Source of the DNA: Haemophilus influenzae
GTDB lineage: Bacteria; Pseudomonadota; Gammaproteobacteria; Enterobacterales; Pasteurellaceae
NCBI RefSeq assembly: GCF_019703545.1
Contig: NZ_AP018771.1
Span: 1,736,001 to 1,800,000 of the forward strand
Direction of reading: 5' to 3'
Length of the DNA: 64,000 nt
Positions within the stretch are counted from its first letter, which is position 1. Every line of letters starts with the position of its first letter. A program made the translations under genes and the position numbers. Shown here in pieces: positions 7,184 to 16,860 of this stretch. The notes under the pieces are model-generated. The model ran no database searches, was not told where the DNA came from, and saw nothing but the letters and a program-made list of their open reading frames with translations.

Positions 7184-8151
7184 CAAAACCAGCAAAAATC
7201 GGCGTATTACTTGCCAATCTAGGCACGCCAGATAGCCCAACGCCGAAGTCAATTAGCCGTTATTTATGGCAATTTTTAACGGATCCTCGCGTGGTCGATT
7301 TACCGCGTTTCAAATGGTATCCACTGCTTAAAGCCATTATTTTGCCATTGCGTTCAAAACGTATCGCCAAAAATTATCAAGCCATTTGGACAGAACAAGG
7401 TTCGCCTTTACTTGCCATTTCACGACAACAAAAAGACGCATTACAAGCCTATTTAGATAATCAAAATATCGATACTCAAGTAGAAATTGCCATGACTTAT
7501 GGCAATCCATCAATGCAAAGTGCGGTGAAAAATTTGCTTAAAAATCAAGTTGAGCGAATTATTGTCTTGCCTCTTTATCCGCAATACTCTAGCTCAACTA
7601 CAGGCGCAGTATTTGATGCTTTCGCTAACGCTCTTAAAGAAGAACGAGGATTACTGCCTTTTGATTTCATCCATTCTTATCATATTGATGAAAATTACAT
7701 TAATGCCTTAGCCGACTCCATAAAAGTGCGGTTAAAATCCGATGAGTTTTTGTTATTTTCTTATCACGGTATTCCTCTGCGTTACGAAAAAATGGGCGAT
7801 TATTATCGTGAACATTGTAAACAAACGACTATTGCAGTTGTTAATAAGCTAGGCTTAACAGAAAAACAATGGGGAATGACGTTTCAATCTCGCTTTGGAC
7901 GTGAAGAATGGCTACAGCCTTATACCGATAAATTTTTAGAATCTGCTGCAACACAGAACATTCAAAAAATTGCTGTTGTTTGCCCAGGTTTCTCCGTAGA
8001 TTGTTTAGAAACCATTGAAGAAATTGACAAAGAAAATCGAGAAAATTTCCTAAACAATGGCGGACAATCTTATCAATATATTCCTGCACTTAATGTAGAG
8101 CATGCACATATTGAAATGATGGGAAAATTGATCTTAAAAAAACTTGATTAA
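7180..8151 (+). CDS. hemH: Ferrochelatase
   Basis: The 323-residue enzyme inserts Fe2+ into protoporphyrin IX, the last step of haem synthesis. The N-terminus has the [10 protein letters not shown] signature. F-S-Y-H-G-I-P carries the metal-site histidine, and [13 protein letters not shown] carries the conserved glutamate of the ferrochelatase signature. The length matches bacterial enzymes. H. influenzae is known to lack the upstream porphyrin pathway but can convert supplied protoporphyrin IX, which this gene explains. It is coupled to menI by an ATGA overlap. Uptake sequences lie at 7518-7526 and 7724-7732. Confidence 0.96.
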   Translation: MTKPAKIGVLLANLGTPDSPTPKSISRYLWQFLTDPRVVDLPRFKWYPLLKAIILPLRSKRIAKNYQAIWTEQGSPLLAISRQQKDALQAYLDNQNIDTQVEIAMTYGNPSMQSAVKNLLKNQVERIIVLPLYPQYSSSTTGAVFDAFANALKEERGLLPFDFIHSYHIDENYINALADSIKVRLKSDEFLLFSYHGIPLRYEKMGDYYREHCKQTTIAVVNKLGLTEKQWGMTFQSRFGREEWLQPYTDKFLESAATQNIQKIAVVCPGFSVDCLETIEEIDKENRENFLNNGGQSYQYIPALNVEHAHIEMMGKLILKKLD

Positions 8152-8229
8152 TAATAGAAATGGTAAAACGTTTCTAAAATCTTCCGCACTTTGCTAAAAT
8201 CAGCCATTATTTTTTCACAAGGATAAAAC

Positions 8230-9087
8230 ATGGCTGATTTTCCTTTTATCGTTGAGATCAACGAACAAAACCTTACTGAAATACTGCAACAATCCTTAGA
8301 AAAACCACTTGTCATCAATTTTTATGCGCCAACGCATAAAGAATCCGCAGATTTTTTGGTGCTACTTGAGCAAGTTGCAGAACAATATCAAGGACAATTT
8401 ATTCTTGGAAAAGTAAATTGTGAAAAAGAGCAAATGATTGCCGCACAATTCCGCATCCAAGCATTACCAACCACCTATTTGTTTAAAGAAGCACAGGCAT
8501 TAGATGCATTTTCAGGCATGCTTGATAAAGCGTCATTAATCCAACGATTAAGCATTATTTTACCGAAAGAGGAAGATTTAAAATTCCAACAAGCATTAGA
8601 TTTCTTGCAAGTAGAAAATTACGAAGCTGCATTGCCATTGTTGAAAGACGCATGGGAACTTTCTAATAAGAAAAACAGTGATGTTGCCCTACTCTACGCA
8701 GAAACCTATATTGCAATGAAGAAAACGGAGCCAGCACAAGAAATTTTAAATCAAATTCCATTGCAAGATCGTGATAGCCGTTGGCACGGATTACAAGCAC
8801 AAATTGAGCTACAAATTCAAGCAGCCGATACACCTGAAATCCAACAATTACAGGCTGATTATGCTAAAAACCCAACAGCTGAAATTGCAATAAAACTTGC
8901 TGTACAACTTCATCAAGCTGGACGAAATGAAGAAGCACTGACACTACTTTTCGGCATTTTAAAAACAGATTTAAGCGCGCAGAATGGCGAAGTGAAACAA
9001 CAATTTTTATCTATTTTAAGCGCAATGGGCAATGCTGATCCGCTGACAAATAAATTTCGTCGATTGCTTTATTCGCTGCTTTATTAA
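8230..9087 (+). CDS. cnoX: Thioredoxin-like chaperone CnoX (YbbN)
   Basis: The 285-residue protein has an N-terminal thioredoxin fold (about 1-110) and a C-terminal TPR-like helical region (about 115-285). The position of the redox motif reads Y-A-P-T-H-K-E-S, with no cysteine at all, so it cannot act as a disulfide reductase. The cysteine in V-N-C-E-K-E-Q aligns with the E. coli CnoX residue described as contacting GroEL, and it is retained. CnoX is a holdase that protects proteins from oxidation and aggregation and hands them to chaperonin or DnaK; here only the holdase/GroEL part seems possible. An AAGGA ribosome site precedes the ATG. Confidence 0.88.
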   Translation: MADFPFIVEINEQNLTEILQQSLEKPLVINFYAPTHKESADFLVLLEQVAEQYQGQFILGKVNCEKEQMIAAQFRIQALPTTYLFKEAQALDAFSGMLDKASLIQRLSIILPKEEDLKFQQALDFLQVENYEAALPLLKDAWELSNKKNSDVALLYAETYIAMKKTEPAQEILNQIPLQDRDSRWHGLQAQIELQIQAADTPEIQQLQADYAKNPTAEIAIKLAVQLHQAGRNEEALTLLFGILKTDLSAQNGEVKQQFLSILSAMGNADPLTNKFRRLLYSLLY

Positions 9088-9109
9088 GCAAAAAGTTTAT
9101 AATCAGTAA

Positions 9110-10117
<1,008 letters not shown>

Positions 10118-10130
10118 ATCTTCTAACCAA

Positions 10131-10157
10131 TTCCCCTCTTTTAAAGAGGGGAACTTT
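10131..10157 (+). terminator. Hairpin between trxB and cydD
   Basis: TTCCCCTCTT (10131-10140) pairs perfectly with AAGAGGGGAA (10144-10153) around a three-base loop. Only a short pyrimidine/T stretch follows, so it may be a partial terminator or attenuator that lowers cydDC expression relative to trxB. Confidence 0.6.
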
Positions 10158-10177
10158 CTCTATATCACGATAAAACT

Positions 10178-11938
10178 ATGAACAAACTTCGCCAAAAATA
10201 TTTACAAAAATGGCTTCGCGCACAACAAGAACCTATCAAAAAATTAATGCGTGTGAACATTGTCTTAGCTACGCTTTCTTCATTCATTTTAGTCGCACAA
10301 ACTTATTTTCTTGCGACGTTGCTCGATAAATTGATTATACAAAATGTGCCTCGTGATGAACTTATTCCTTATTTTCTCGGGCTAATTATCGGCTTCGGGA
10401 TGCGTGCTATTATTTTATGGGCACGCGAAAAAATAGGTTTCCAAAGCGGACAATTATTACGCAACCATATTCGTCAAAAAATTCTGGATAAAATTCATCT
10501 TGTCGGCCCTGCGACAATCAATCAAAAACCAGCTGGAAGTTGGGCAAGCATTATGTTGGAACAAGTTGAAAACTTACATAATTTCTATGCCCGTTTTCTG
10601 CCTCAACAAAGTCTTTCAGCCATTGTTCCAGTGGTTATTTTCATTGCTGTATTTCCCTTGAACTGGGCGGCAGGCTTAATCTTAATGATTACCGCACCGC
10701 TTGTTCCTCTGTTTATGATCATTGTCGGTATTGCTGCGGCTGACAACAGCCAAAAAAATATGGATACCCTTTCTCGCCTCAGTGCCCAATTTTTAGATCG
10801 CTTACGCGGCTTGGAAACCTTGCGTCTTTTTAACCGCACTTCTGAACAAACGGAGCATATTGAAAATGCCACTGAAGATTTCCGTGAAACCACAATGGAT
10901 GTGCTAAAACTCGCTTTTCTCTCTTCTGCCGTATTGGAATTTTTTACCTCTATTTCCATTGCACTGATAGCGGTCTATTTTGGTTTTAGCTACTTAGGTC
11001 AAATTGAATTTGGTACCTATAATGCACCGCTTACACTTTTCACAGGTTTCTTTTGTTTAATTCTTGCACCTGAATTTTATCAACCCTTACGCGATCTAGG
11101 CACTTATTACCACGACCGCGCAGCGGGTATTGGCGCAGCTGATGCTATTGTTGATTTTTTAGAATCCGATTATTTAACCGTTCATCAAAATGAAAAAACA
11201 ATTTCTTTAGAAAGTGCGGTTGAAATTTCTGCCGAAAATTTAGTGGTGCTTTCGACACAGGGTTCAGCATTAACCAAGCCGTTAAACTTCCAAATTCCAG
11301 CAAATCACAATGTTGCGCTTGTAGGGCAAAGTGGCGCAGGAAAAACTTCATTAATAAATGCGATTTTGGGCTTTTTACCTTATGAGGGCTCTCTTAAAAT
11401 TAATGGGCAAGAACTTCGCGAAAGTAATCTAGCTGACTGGCGCAAACATATTGCGTGGGTAGGACAAAATCCATTGTTATTACAAGGCACAATTAAAGAA
11501 AACTTACTACTTGGCAATATTCAAGCCAACGATGAAGAAATTAATCAAGCGTTAATACGCTCTCAAGCCAAAGAATTTACCGATAAACTTGGACTTCATC
11601 ACGAAATAAAAGATGGTGGATTAGGCATTTCTGTGGGTCAAGCGCAACGCCTTGCCATTGCTCGGGCATTGTTACGCAAAGGCGATTTACTTCTGCTCGA
11701 TGAGCCAACCGCAAGCCTAGATGCGCAATCAGAAAATCTTGTTTTACAAGCATTGAATGAAGCAAGTCAGCATCAAACTACACTGATGATTACCCACCGA
11801 ATTGAAGATTTGAAACAATGTGATCAAATTTTTGTGATGCAACGAGGAGAAATAGTACAGCAAGGTAAATTTACCGAATTACAACATGAAGGTTTCTTTG
11901 CTGAACTACTCGCTCAACGACAACAGGATATCCAATAA
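10178..11938 (+). CDS. cydD: Heterodimeric ABC exporter subunit CydD
   Basis: This 586-residue half-transporter has six membrane helices in residues about 20-310 and an ATPase domain after about 345. G-Q-S-G-A-G-K-T-S is Walker A, I-S-V-G-Q-A-Q-R is the slightly divergent signature usual for CydD, and L-L-L-L-D-E-P-T-A-S-L-D is Walker B. With CydC it exports glutathione/cysteine to the periplasm or acts on haem, and it is required to assemble cytochrome bd. Its stop and the cydC start overlap as TAATG. Uptake sequences lie at 10833-10841 and 11212-11220. Confidence 0.95.
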   Translation: MNKLRQKYLQKWLRAQQEPIKKLMRVNIVLATLSSFILVAQTYFLATLLDKLIIQNVPRDELIPYFLGLIIGFGMRAIILWAREKIGFQSGQLLRNHIRQKILDKIHLVGPATINQKPAGSWASIMLEQVENLHNFYARFLPQQSLSAIVPVVIFIAVFPLNWAAGLILMITAPLVPLFMIIVGIAAADNSQKNMDTLSRLSAQFLDRLRGLETLRLFNRTSEQTEHIENATEDFRETTMDVLKLAFLSSAVLEFFTSISIALIAVYFGFSYLGQIEFGTYNAPLTLFTGFFCLILAPEFYQPLRDLGTYYHDRAAGIGAADAIVDFLESDYLTVHQNEKTISLESAVEISAENLVVLSTQGSALTKPLNFQIPANHNVALVGQSGAGKTSLINAILGFLPYEGSLKINGQELRESNLADWRKHIAWVGQNPLLLQGTIKENLLLGNIQANDEEINQALIRSQAKEFTDKLGLHHEIKDGGLGISVGQAQRLAIARALLRKGDLLLLDEPTASLDAQSENLVLQALNEASQHQTTLMITHRIEDLKQCDQIFVMQRGEIVQQGKFTELQHEGFFAELLAQRQQDIQ

Positions 11939-13668
11939 TGCGCACATTACTTCCATTTATACGTTTATTTAAATTCGCCAAATTTCCGCTTATTTTAGGC
12001 TTGGTGCTGATGATTTTAGGATTGGGATCCAGCATGAGCTTGCTTACCGTTTCAGGCTGGTTTTTAGCCGCTACAGCCATTGCAGGACTAGGCACGCTAT
12101 TTAACTTTTTCTACCCTTCAGCCAGTGTGCGAGGTTTAGCTATCGGACGAACCGTCATGCGCTATTTTGAAAAAATAGTGACGCATGATGCAACATTCCG
12201 CATTTTGTCGAAATTACGCGTACAAGTATTTGAAAAAATCATTCCTTTAAGCCCAGCGGTATTAAATCGTTATCGCAACAGCGATTTATTAAATCGTTTA
12301 GTTTCCGATGTGGATACCCTTGATAGCCTCTATTTACGTTTACTTGCGCCATTTTTCACTGCTGTATTTGTAATCATTGCCATAACGATTGGACTTAGCT
12401 TTATCAATATTCCACTCGCACTTGGTTTAGGCTTATTTTTGTTAATTTTATTAATAATTATCCCAACTGTTTTCTATCGACTAGGACAGCAATTTGGCGA
12501 ACGCTTAATCCAAGCACGCGCGACCTATCGAACCCAGTTTTTAGAATTTATCCAAGCACAAGCCGAGCTTTTATTATTTAATGCGGAAGATAGATTAAAA
12601 GAAAAAATGTCAGTCACAGAAAAAACATGGCAGGAAGATCAAGCTAAAGAAGCAAAATTAAACGGATTCTCTACCGCACTTGTTCTCTTTCTTAATGGTT
12701 TGTTGATTTCTGGAATGCTATGGTTTGCAAGTAACGCCGATTTTGGCACAGATGAATATCGCACGGCTTATATTGCACTTTTCACTTTTGCTGCACTTGC
12801 CGCCTTTGAGATCATCATGCCATTGGGTGCTGCTTTTTTGCATATAGGTCAAGTGATTGCTGCAGCAGAACGTGTGACCGAAATCATTGAGCAAAAACCG
12901 CTTGTTGAGTTTAATGGTAACGAGGAATTTGAAACAAAAGTGCGGTTAATTTCTGCGAAGAATTTAAATTTTTCCTATCCCGAACAAGAAACACTCGTAT
13001 TAAAAAATCTTACATTAGATTTAGAACAAGGACAAAAAATTGCTATTTTAGGCAAAACTGGAAGTGGAAAATCTTCACTCCTTCAACTTTTGGTACGCAA
13101 TTATGATGCGAATCAAGGTGAGCTTTTATTGGCAGAAAAACCCATTTCCGCCTATTCAGAAGAAACATTACGCCGCCAAATTTGTTTTTTAACTCAACGT
13201 GTTCACGTATTCAGCGATACACTTCGTCAAAATTTACAATTTGCAAGTGCGGATAAAATTTCTGATGAAAAAATGATTGAAGTACTACATCAAGTTGGCT
13301 TAAGTAAATTACTTGAGCAAGAAGGAAAAGGTTTAAATCTTTGGCTGGGAGATGGCGGTCGTCCACTTTCTGGTGGGGAACAACGCCGTTTAGGTTTAGC
13401 GCGTATTTTACTCAATAATGCGCCCATTTTATTATTGGATGAACCGACAGAAGGCTTAGATCGCGAAACTGAACGTCAAATTTTACGTTTAATTCTGCAA
13501 CATGCCGACAATAAAACCCTAATTATAGTCACTCACCGTCTCAGTTCAATTGAACAATTCGATAAAATTTGTGTAATTGATAACGGAAGATTAATCGAAG
13601 AAGGCGATTACAATAGTTTAATCACCAAAGAAAATGGGTTCTTTAAAAGATTGATTGAGCGAGTATAA
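11938..13668 (+). CDS. cydC: Heterodimeric ABC exporter subunit CydC
   Basis: The 576-residue partner of CydD has the same half-transporter layout: membrane domain in the first 320 residues or so, then G-K-T-G-S-G-K-S-S (Walker A), L-S-G-G-E-Q-R-R (canonical signature) and L-L-L-D-E-P-T-E-G-L-D (Walker B). It starts on the last base of the cydD stop, so the two subunits are made in step. Required for cytochrome bd assembly and periplasmic thiol balance. The 4.5S RNA gene follows on the opposite strand, so the ends converge; no obvious separate terminator is visible for cydC. Confidence 0.95.
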   Translation: MRTLLPFIRLFKFAKFPLILGLVLMILGLGSSMSLLTVSGWFLAATAIAGLGTLFNFFYPSASVRGLAIGRTVMRYFEKIVTHDATFRILSKLRVQVFEKIIPLSPAVLNRYRNSDLLNRLVSDVDTLDSLYLRLLAPFFTAVFVIIAITIGLSFINIPLALGLGLFLLILLIIIPTVFYRLGQQFGERLIQARATYRTQFLEFIQAQAELLLFNAEDRLKEKMSVTEKTWQEDQAKEAKLNGFSTALVLFLNGLLISGMLWFASNADFGTDEYRTAYIALFTFAALAAFEIIMPLGAAFLHIGQVIAAAERVTEIIEQKPLVEFNGNEEFETKVRLISAKNLNFSYPEQETLVLKNLTLDLEQGQKIAILGKTGSGKSSLLQLLVRNYDANQGELLLAEKPISAYSEETLRRQICFLTQRVHVFSDTLRQNLQFASADKISDEKMIEVLHQVGLSKLLEQEGKGLNLWLGDGGRPLSGGEQRRLGLARILLNNAPILLLDEPTEGLDRETERQILRLILQHADNKTLIIVTHRLSSIEQFDKICVIDNGRLIEEGDYNSLITKENGFFKRLIERV

Positions 13669-13684
13669 GAAAAGGAAGTTGGGC

Positions 13685-13794
13685 GGAAACCTTCCCAGCT
13701 TCTTCTCGGCACACAGTAATTCCGACTTTGGCTGCTTCCTTCCAGACCTGACCGAGTAAACCAGACACCGTTGCGAGAGACCGAGAAGGTTTCC
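13685..13794 (-). ncRNA. ffs: 4.5S RNA of the signal recognition particle
   Basis: On the minus strand this reads as a bacterial small SRP RNA. The apical core GGTCAGGTCTGGAAGGAAGC and the following AGCC is the conserved Ffh-binding symmetric/asymmetric loop and GGAA tetraloop region. The outer ends pair (GGAAACCTT with AAGGTTTCC), and the roughly 110-nt length matches the enteric RNA. With Ffh and FtsY it targets nascent membrane proteins. Exact ends are estimated from the terminal stem. Open frames across this stretch are spurious. Confidence 0.95.
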
Positions 13795-13915
13795 ATTGAT
13801 ATCGCAATGCGATTGCGTGCTATTATGCAGAAATTACCGCCGTATTGCAAAGACTAATTCAAAAGTGCGGTGAATTTGGCGAGAATTTAAGCCACATTTT
13901 CAGGATTGTTATGAA

Positions 13916-14383
13916 ATGAACTACCTCCAATACTACCCGACCGATGTGATCAATGGCGAAGGCACAAGATGCACACTTTTCGTCAGTGGCTGTACGCACG
14001 CTTGCAAAGGTTGCTACAACCAAAAAAGTTGGTCATTTTCAGCGGGTGTATTATTTGATGATGTAATGGAACAACAAATCATCAATGATTTAAAAGACAC
14101 ACGCATTAAACGCCAAGGGCTGACGCTTTCAGGTGGCGATCCACTTCATCCCCTCAACGTAGAAACATTATTGCCCTTTGTGCAACGTGTAAAACAAGAA
14201 TGTCCCGATAAAGACATCTGGGTTTGGACGGGTTATAAGCTAGATGAATTAGACGAACAACAACGTGCTATGTTGCCTTATATTGATGTATTAATTGATG
14301 GGAAATTTATTCAAGAACAGGCTGACCCAAGTTTAGTTTGGCGAGGTTCCGCAAATCAAATTATTCATCGATTTAAGTTATAA
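13916..14383 (+). CDS. nrdG: Anaerobic ribonucleotide reductase activating protein
   Basis: The 155-residue radical SAM enzyme generates the glycyl radical on NrdD under anaerobic conditions. The cluster motif is C-T-H-A-C-K-G-C-Y-N (CX3CX2C) near residue 26, and L-S-G-G-D-P-L is the SAM-contact motif. The start M-N-Y-L-Q-Y-Y-P is family-typical and follows an AGGA ribosome site; an earlier ATG at 13911 stops after two codons. nrdD is not adjacent in this window. Confidence 0.96.
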   Translation: MNYLQYYPTDVINGEGTRCTLFVSGCTHACKGCYNQKSWSFSAGVLFDDVMEQQIINDLKDTRIKRQGLTLSGGDPLHPLNVETLLPFVQRVKQECPDKDIWVWTGYKLDELDEQQRAMLPYIDVLIDGKFIQEQADPSLVWRGSANQIIHRFKL

Positions 14384-14431
14384 AACACTGAAAAGAACCA
14401 CCGCACTTTTTAGTCAAAAGTATTGAGCGAT

Positions 14432-14470
14432 AAAAAATCTGCAACTGAATTCTCAATTGCAGATTTTTTT
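14432..14470. terminator. Bidirectional terminator between nrdG and tcyP
   Basis: Six A bases plus TCTGCAA (14432-14444) pair with TTGCAGA plus a T-run (14457-14470), a strong symmetric hairpin with A and T tails that serves both converging genes. Confidence 0.9.
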
Positions 14471-14482
14471 ATTGATTTCCAG

Positions 14483-15805
14483 TTACTTATTTAGCAAGCG
14501 ATCCGTAATCGTGCCAGCCACCATGGCACCGTTTACGTTAAGTGCGGTACGTCCCATATCGATGATCGGTTCGATGGAAATGAGTAAACCGACTAATTCC
14601 AGTGGTAAACCTAACGTAGATAGCACGACGATAGCGGCGAATGTGGCTCCGCCACCTACGCCTGCGATACCGAATGAAGAAATGGCGACCACGAAAATTA
14701 AGGTTAGAATGTAGCTGAAGCTAAAAGGGTCAATGCCGACCATTGGGGCGACCATTACAGCAAGCATCGCTGGATAAATGCCGCCACAGCCGTTTTGTCC
14801 GATAGTGGCACCGAATGAGGCAGCAAAGTTGGCGATGACATTGTTGTTACCTAATTTTGCGGTTTGCGTTTCAATATTTAACGGAATTGTCGCCGCACTT
14901 GAGCGAGATGTAAACGCAAAACTTAAGGTTGGCAACACTTTTTTGTAGTAATCCACAGGATTGACTTTAACGAAGAACAATAAAATGCCGTGAACCACAA
15001 ACATTAAGGCAATAGCAGCGTAAGAAGCCACAATAAAATTGCCCAAATTGACAATATCCGCCCATTTTGAGGTGGCAGCCATTTTAATCATCAACGCAAA
15101 CACGCCGTAAGGGGTTAAGCGAATCACAAAACGCACCAAACGCATCACTAATTTGTTTAAAGTTTCTACACCTTGTGCAATTCGTTCGCCAAGTGCTTGA
15201 TCTTCTTTGCCTAAACTCAAAGCCGCCACGCCAAGTAATGCTGAGAAAATTACGACACTAATAATGGACGTTGGGTTGGCACCCGTGAGATCAGCAAAAG
15301 GATTTTTCGGAATAAAGGACACCAACATCGCAGGCACAGTTAAATTGGACACTTGCCCTGCTTTATCTAACACTTTGCCTTGAGCCGCTAATTCACGATC
15401 GCCCACGATTAATCCTGCCGCCGACACATCAAATAAATGCACCATCGCAATCCCAATTGCAGCGGAAATGGCGGTGGTAATCAGCAAGGTGGATAACACG
15501 CCAACGCTGACTTTGCCCAATGATCTGGTTTGATTGATACGAGCGATAGCAGATAAAATCGACACGAACACCAACGGCATCACGATCATCTGCAATAAAC
15601 GAACATAACCGTTACCGACCACGTTGATCCAATCTAAAGTTTCGTCTAACAAAGGTTTTTCAAAAGCGGATTGCAATACCGCACCAAAAAGCAAACCGAG
15701 CAATAAACCGATAAATACCGTTTGCCCTAATTTTTCGGTTTTGCGATATAGCTGTGCTAACAGCAATAAAAAAGCAATAAATATCGCCAAATTGACTAAT
15801 AACAT
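14483..15805 (-). CDS. tcyP: Dicarboxylate/amino acid symporter family, TcyP-like cystine transporter
   Basis: The 440-residue carrier has many hydrophobic helices and the DAACS-family signatures (S-S-A-A-T-I-P in the re-entrant hairpin, N-G-C-G-G-I-Y-P, N-V-N-G-A-M near the end). N-terminal and central sequence (V-G-N-G-Y-V-R-L-L-Q-M-I-V-M-P-L-V-F) matches the E. coli TcyP/YdjN L-cystine symporter better than GltP, although older annotations call it a glutamate symporter. I chose the ATG at 15805, preceded by a GGAG site, over an in-frame start 20 codons earlier. Cystine uptake fits the thiol genes nearby only loosely. Confidence 0.85.
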   Translation of the reverse strand: MLLVNLAIFIAFLLLLAQLYRKTEKLGQTVFIGLLLGLLFGAVLQSAFEKPLLDETLDWINVVGNGYVRLLQMIVMPLVFVSILSAIARINQTRSLGKVSVGVLSTLLITTAISAAIGIAMVHLFDVSAAGLIVGDRELAAQGKVLDKAGQVSNLTVPAMLVSFIPKNPFADLTGANPTSIISVVIFSALLGVAALSLGKEDQALGERIAQGVETLNKLVMRLVRFVIRLTPYGVFALMIKMAATSKWADIVNLGNFIVASYAAIALMFVVHGILLFFVKVNPVDYYKKVLPTLSFAFTSRSSAATIPLNIETQTAKLGNNNVIANFAASFGATIGQNGCGGIYPAMLAVMVAPMVGIDPFSFSYILTLIFVVAISSFGIAGVGGGATFAAIVVLSTLGLPLELVGLLISIEPIIDMGRTALNVNGAMVAGTITDRLLNK

Positions 15806-15899
15806 AAAAAATCTCCAAAACTGATTAAAGTGTTTGGAGACTATCAACTTCAGTAAAAATAACAAGTTTTCTTTCGTTATATTTTATACTTTTTGGTAA

Positions 15900-16109
15900 T
15901 TAAAATGCGGCTGCAGTGGCTAGCACGCCTGAATAAACTAAATAGTCGCCGAAAAATAAGAAAATTGCCCCAGCAAGATTATCAATATAACGGCTGTATT
16001 TGCTGTAAAAAGATTTAGCAAGTGATCGAGAAAATAGCAATGAAATAATACAAAAAAGTGCGGCTAAAAATTCATTTAAAATTTCAACCGCACTTTTCAA
16101 TAAAATCAA
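15900..16109 (-). pseudogene. Remnant resembling the C-terminal end of a LysE/RhtB exporter
   Basis: The frame of up to 69 codons ends with I-D-N-L-A-G-A-I-F-L-F-F-G-D-Y-L-V-Y, which looks like the last transmembrane helix of LysE/RhtB-type amino-acid exporters (usually about 200 residues). No upstream part exists: the frame begins against the hpt terminator, and its first residues are read from the uptake-sequence hairpin. I see no ribosome site. It is probably a decayed fragment rather than a small membrane protein. Confidence 0.45.
16052..16099 (-). terminator. Uptake-sequence hairpin terminating hpt
   Basis: An exact uptake core (16087-16095, minus) faces a near-perfect one (AAGTGCGGC from 16056) on the other side of an AT-rich stem. 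Read on the minus strand the hairpin ends in a T-run directly after the hpt stop. Confidence 0.8.
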
Positions 16110-16110
16110 A

Positions 16111-16650
16111 TTATTCTTCTAAAACAACTTTACCGATATAGCCTAAATTACGATGGCGTTGCGCGTAATCGATACCATACCCCACCACAAATTCATCAGG
16201 AATTTCAAAACCAATCCATTCAACAGGCACTTCCACTTCCCGACGAGAAGGTTTATCAAGTAACGTACAAATTGCAAGGCTCGCAGGATCACGCAAATTC
16301 AAAATATCACGCACTTTTTCCAAGGTATAGCCCGTATCAATAATATCTTCCACAATTAAAACGTGTTTACCTTTTATATCGCCGTCCAAATCTTTGGTAA
16401 TACGAACGTCGTGATTCGTGGTCATACCAGTGCCATAACTTGAAGTAGTCATAAATTCAATTTCCACAGGTAAATTTATCTGACGAACAATATCCGCCAT
16501 AAACATAAAGGAACCACGTAAAAGTCCCACTACAACAAGGCTATCGATCTGTTTTTCTTGATAAAATTTTGTAATTTGAGTACCTAATTCAGCAATACGA
16601 GCATGAACATCGTTCTCTGAAATTAAAACATCTACGTGGTGTTTTTTCAT
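16111..16650 (-). CDS. hpt: Hypoxanthine phosphoribosyltransferase
   Basis: The 179-residue purine-salvage enzyme joins hypoxanthine (or guanine) to [17 protein letters not shown] is the PRPP-binding motif, L-R-G-S-F-M-F the PPi loop and W-I-G-F-E-I-P the base-contact region. Length is typical of bacterial Hpt. It is a single gene with an AAGGAA ribosome site; the Fur-linked sRNA candidate terminates about 50 bp upstream of its start, so read-through could reach hpt. Confidence 0.96.
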   Translation of the reverse strand: MKKHHVDVLISENDVHARIAELGTQITKFYQEKQIDSLVVVGLLRGSFMFMADIVRQINLPVEIEFMTTSSYGTGMTTNHDVRITKDLDGDIKGKHVLIVEDIIDTGYTLEKVRDILNLRDPASLAICTLLDKPSRREVEVPVEWIGFEIPDEFVVGYGIDYAQRHRNLGYIGKVVLEE

Positions 16651-16697
16651 TGTGTTTCCTTATGAAATGACAGGGGATAAAATAGTTTGCTATTTTA

Positions 16698-16796
16698 CAA
16701 AAAAAAGGCTGAAGTTTAAACCTTCAGCCTTTTTGAACCCTAACGAATTTACTTTCTACTCTACCTGTTGGAGCAACCTGCAATCGCTTAACAGAT
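16698..16796 (-). ncRNA. Candidate Fur-regulated small RNA, about 100 nt
   Basis: A strong minus-strand promoter starts a transcript near 16796 that contains no plausible coding frame and ends at an intrinsic terminator, GGCTGAAG/CTTCAGCC (stem 16702-16714 with 16722-16734), whose minus-strand side carries eight or more T bases. The transcript would be about 100 nt. A Fur-box-like sequence abuts the -35, so iron should repress it, as for RyhB-like RNAs. A Fur-regulated sRNA named HrrF is described in nontypeable H. influenzae; this locus is a good candidate for it, but I cannot confirm identity from sequence alone. Confidence 0.7.
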
Positions 16797-16802
16797 GTGC
16801 GT

Positions 16803-16845
16803 ATAGTAGCAGATATTTATCCATTGTCAATAAGAATTATTCTCA
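16803..16845 (-). promoter_or_regulatory. Promoter and Fur-box-like operator of the sRNA
   Basis: On the minus strand a perfect TTGACA -35 (16825-16830) and an extended -10, TGC-TACTAT (16803-16811), are 16 bp apart. Immediately upstream, TGAGAATAATTCTTA (16831-16845) matches 12 of 14 defined positions of the 7-1-7 Fur consensus TGATAATNATTATCA. Confidence 0.75.
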
Positions 16846-16860
16846 ATTTCAAAAATATTC

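Noticed and set aside
8183..8191. Uptake-like TCCGCACTT upstream of cnoX
   Set aside because: One mismatch to the 9-bp core; such near-matches were left out of the count.
10603..10959. 118-codon antisense frame within cydD
   Set aside because: It lies wholly within the conserved membrane domain of cydD and has no ribosome site.
13608..13850. 80-codon open frame on the minus strand
   Set aside because: It covers the 4.5S RNA gene; the RNA match is unmistakable and the translation resembles nothing.
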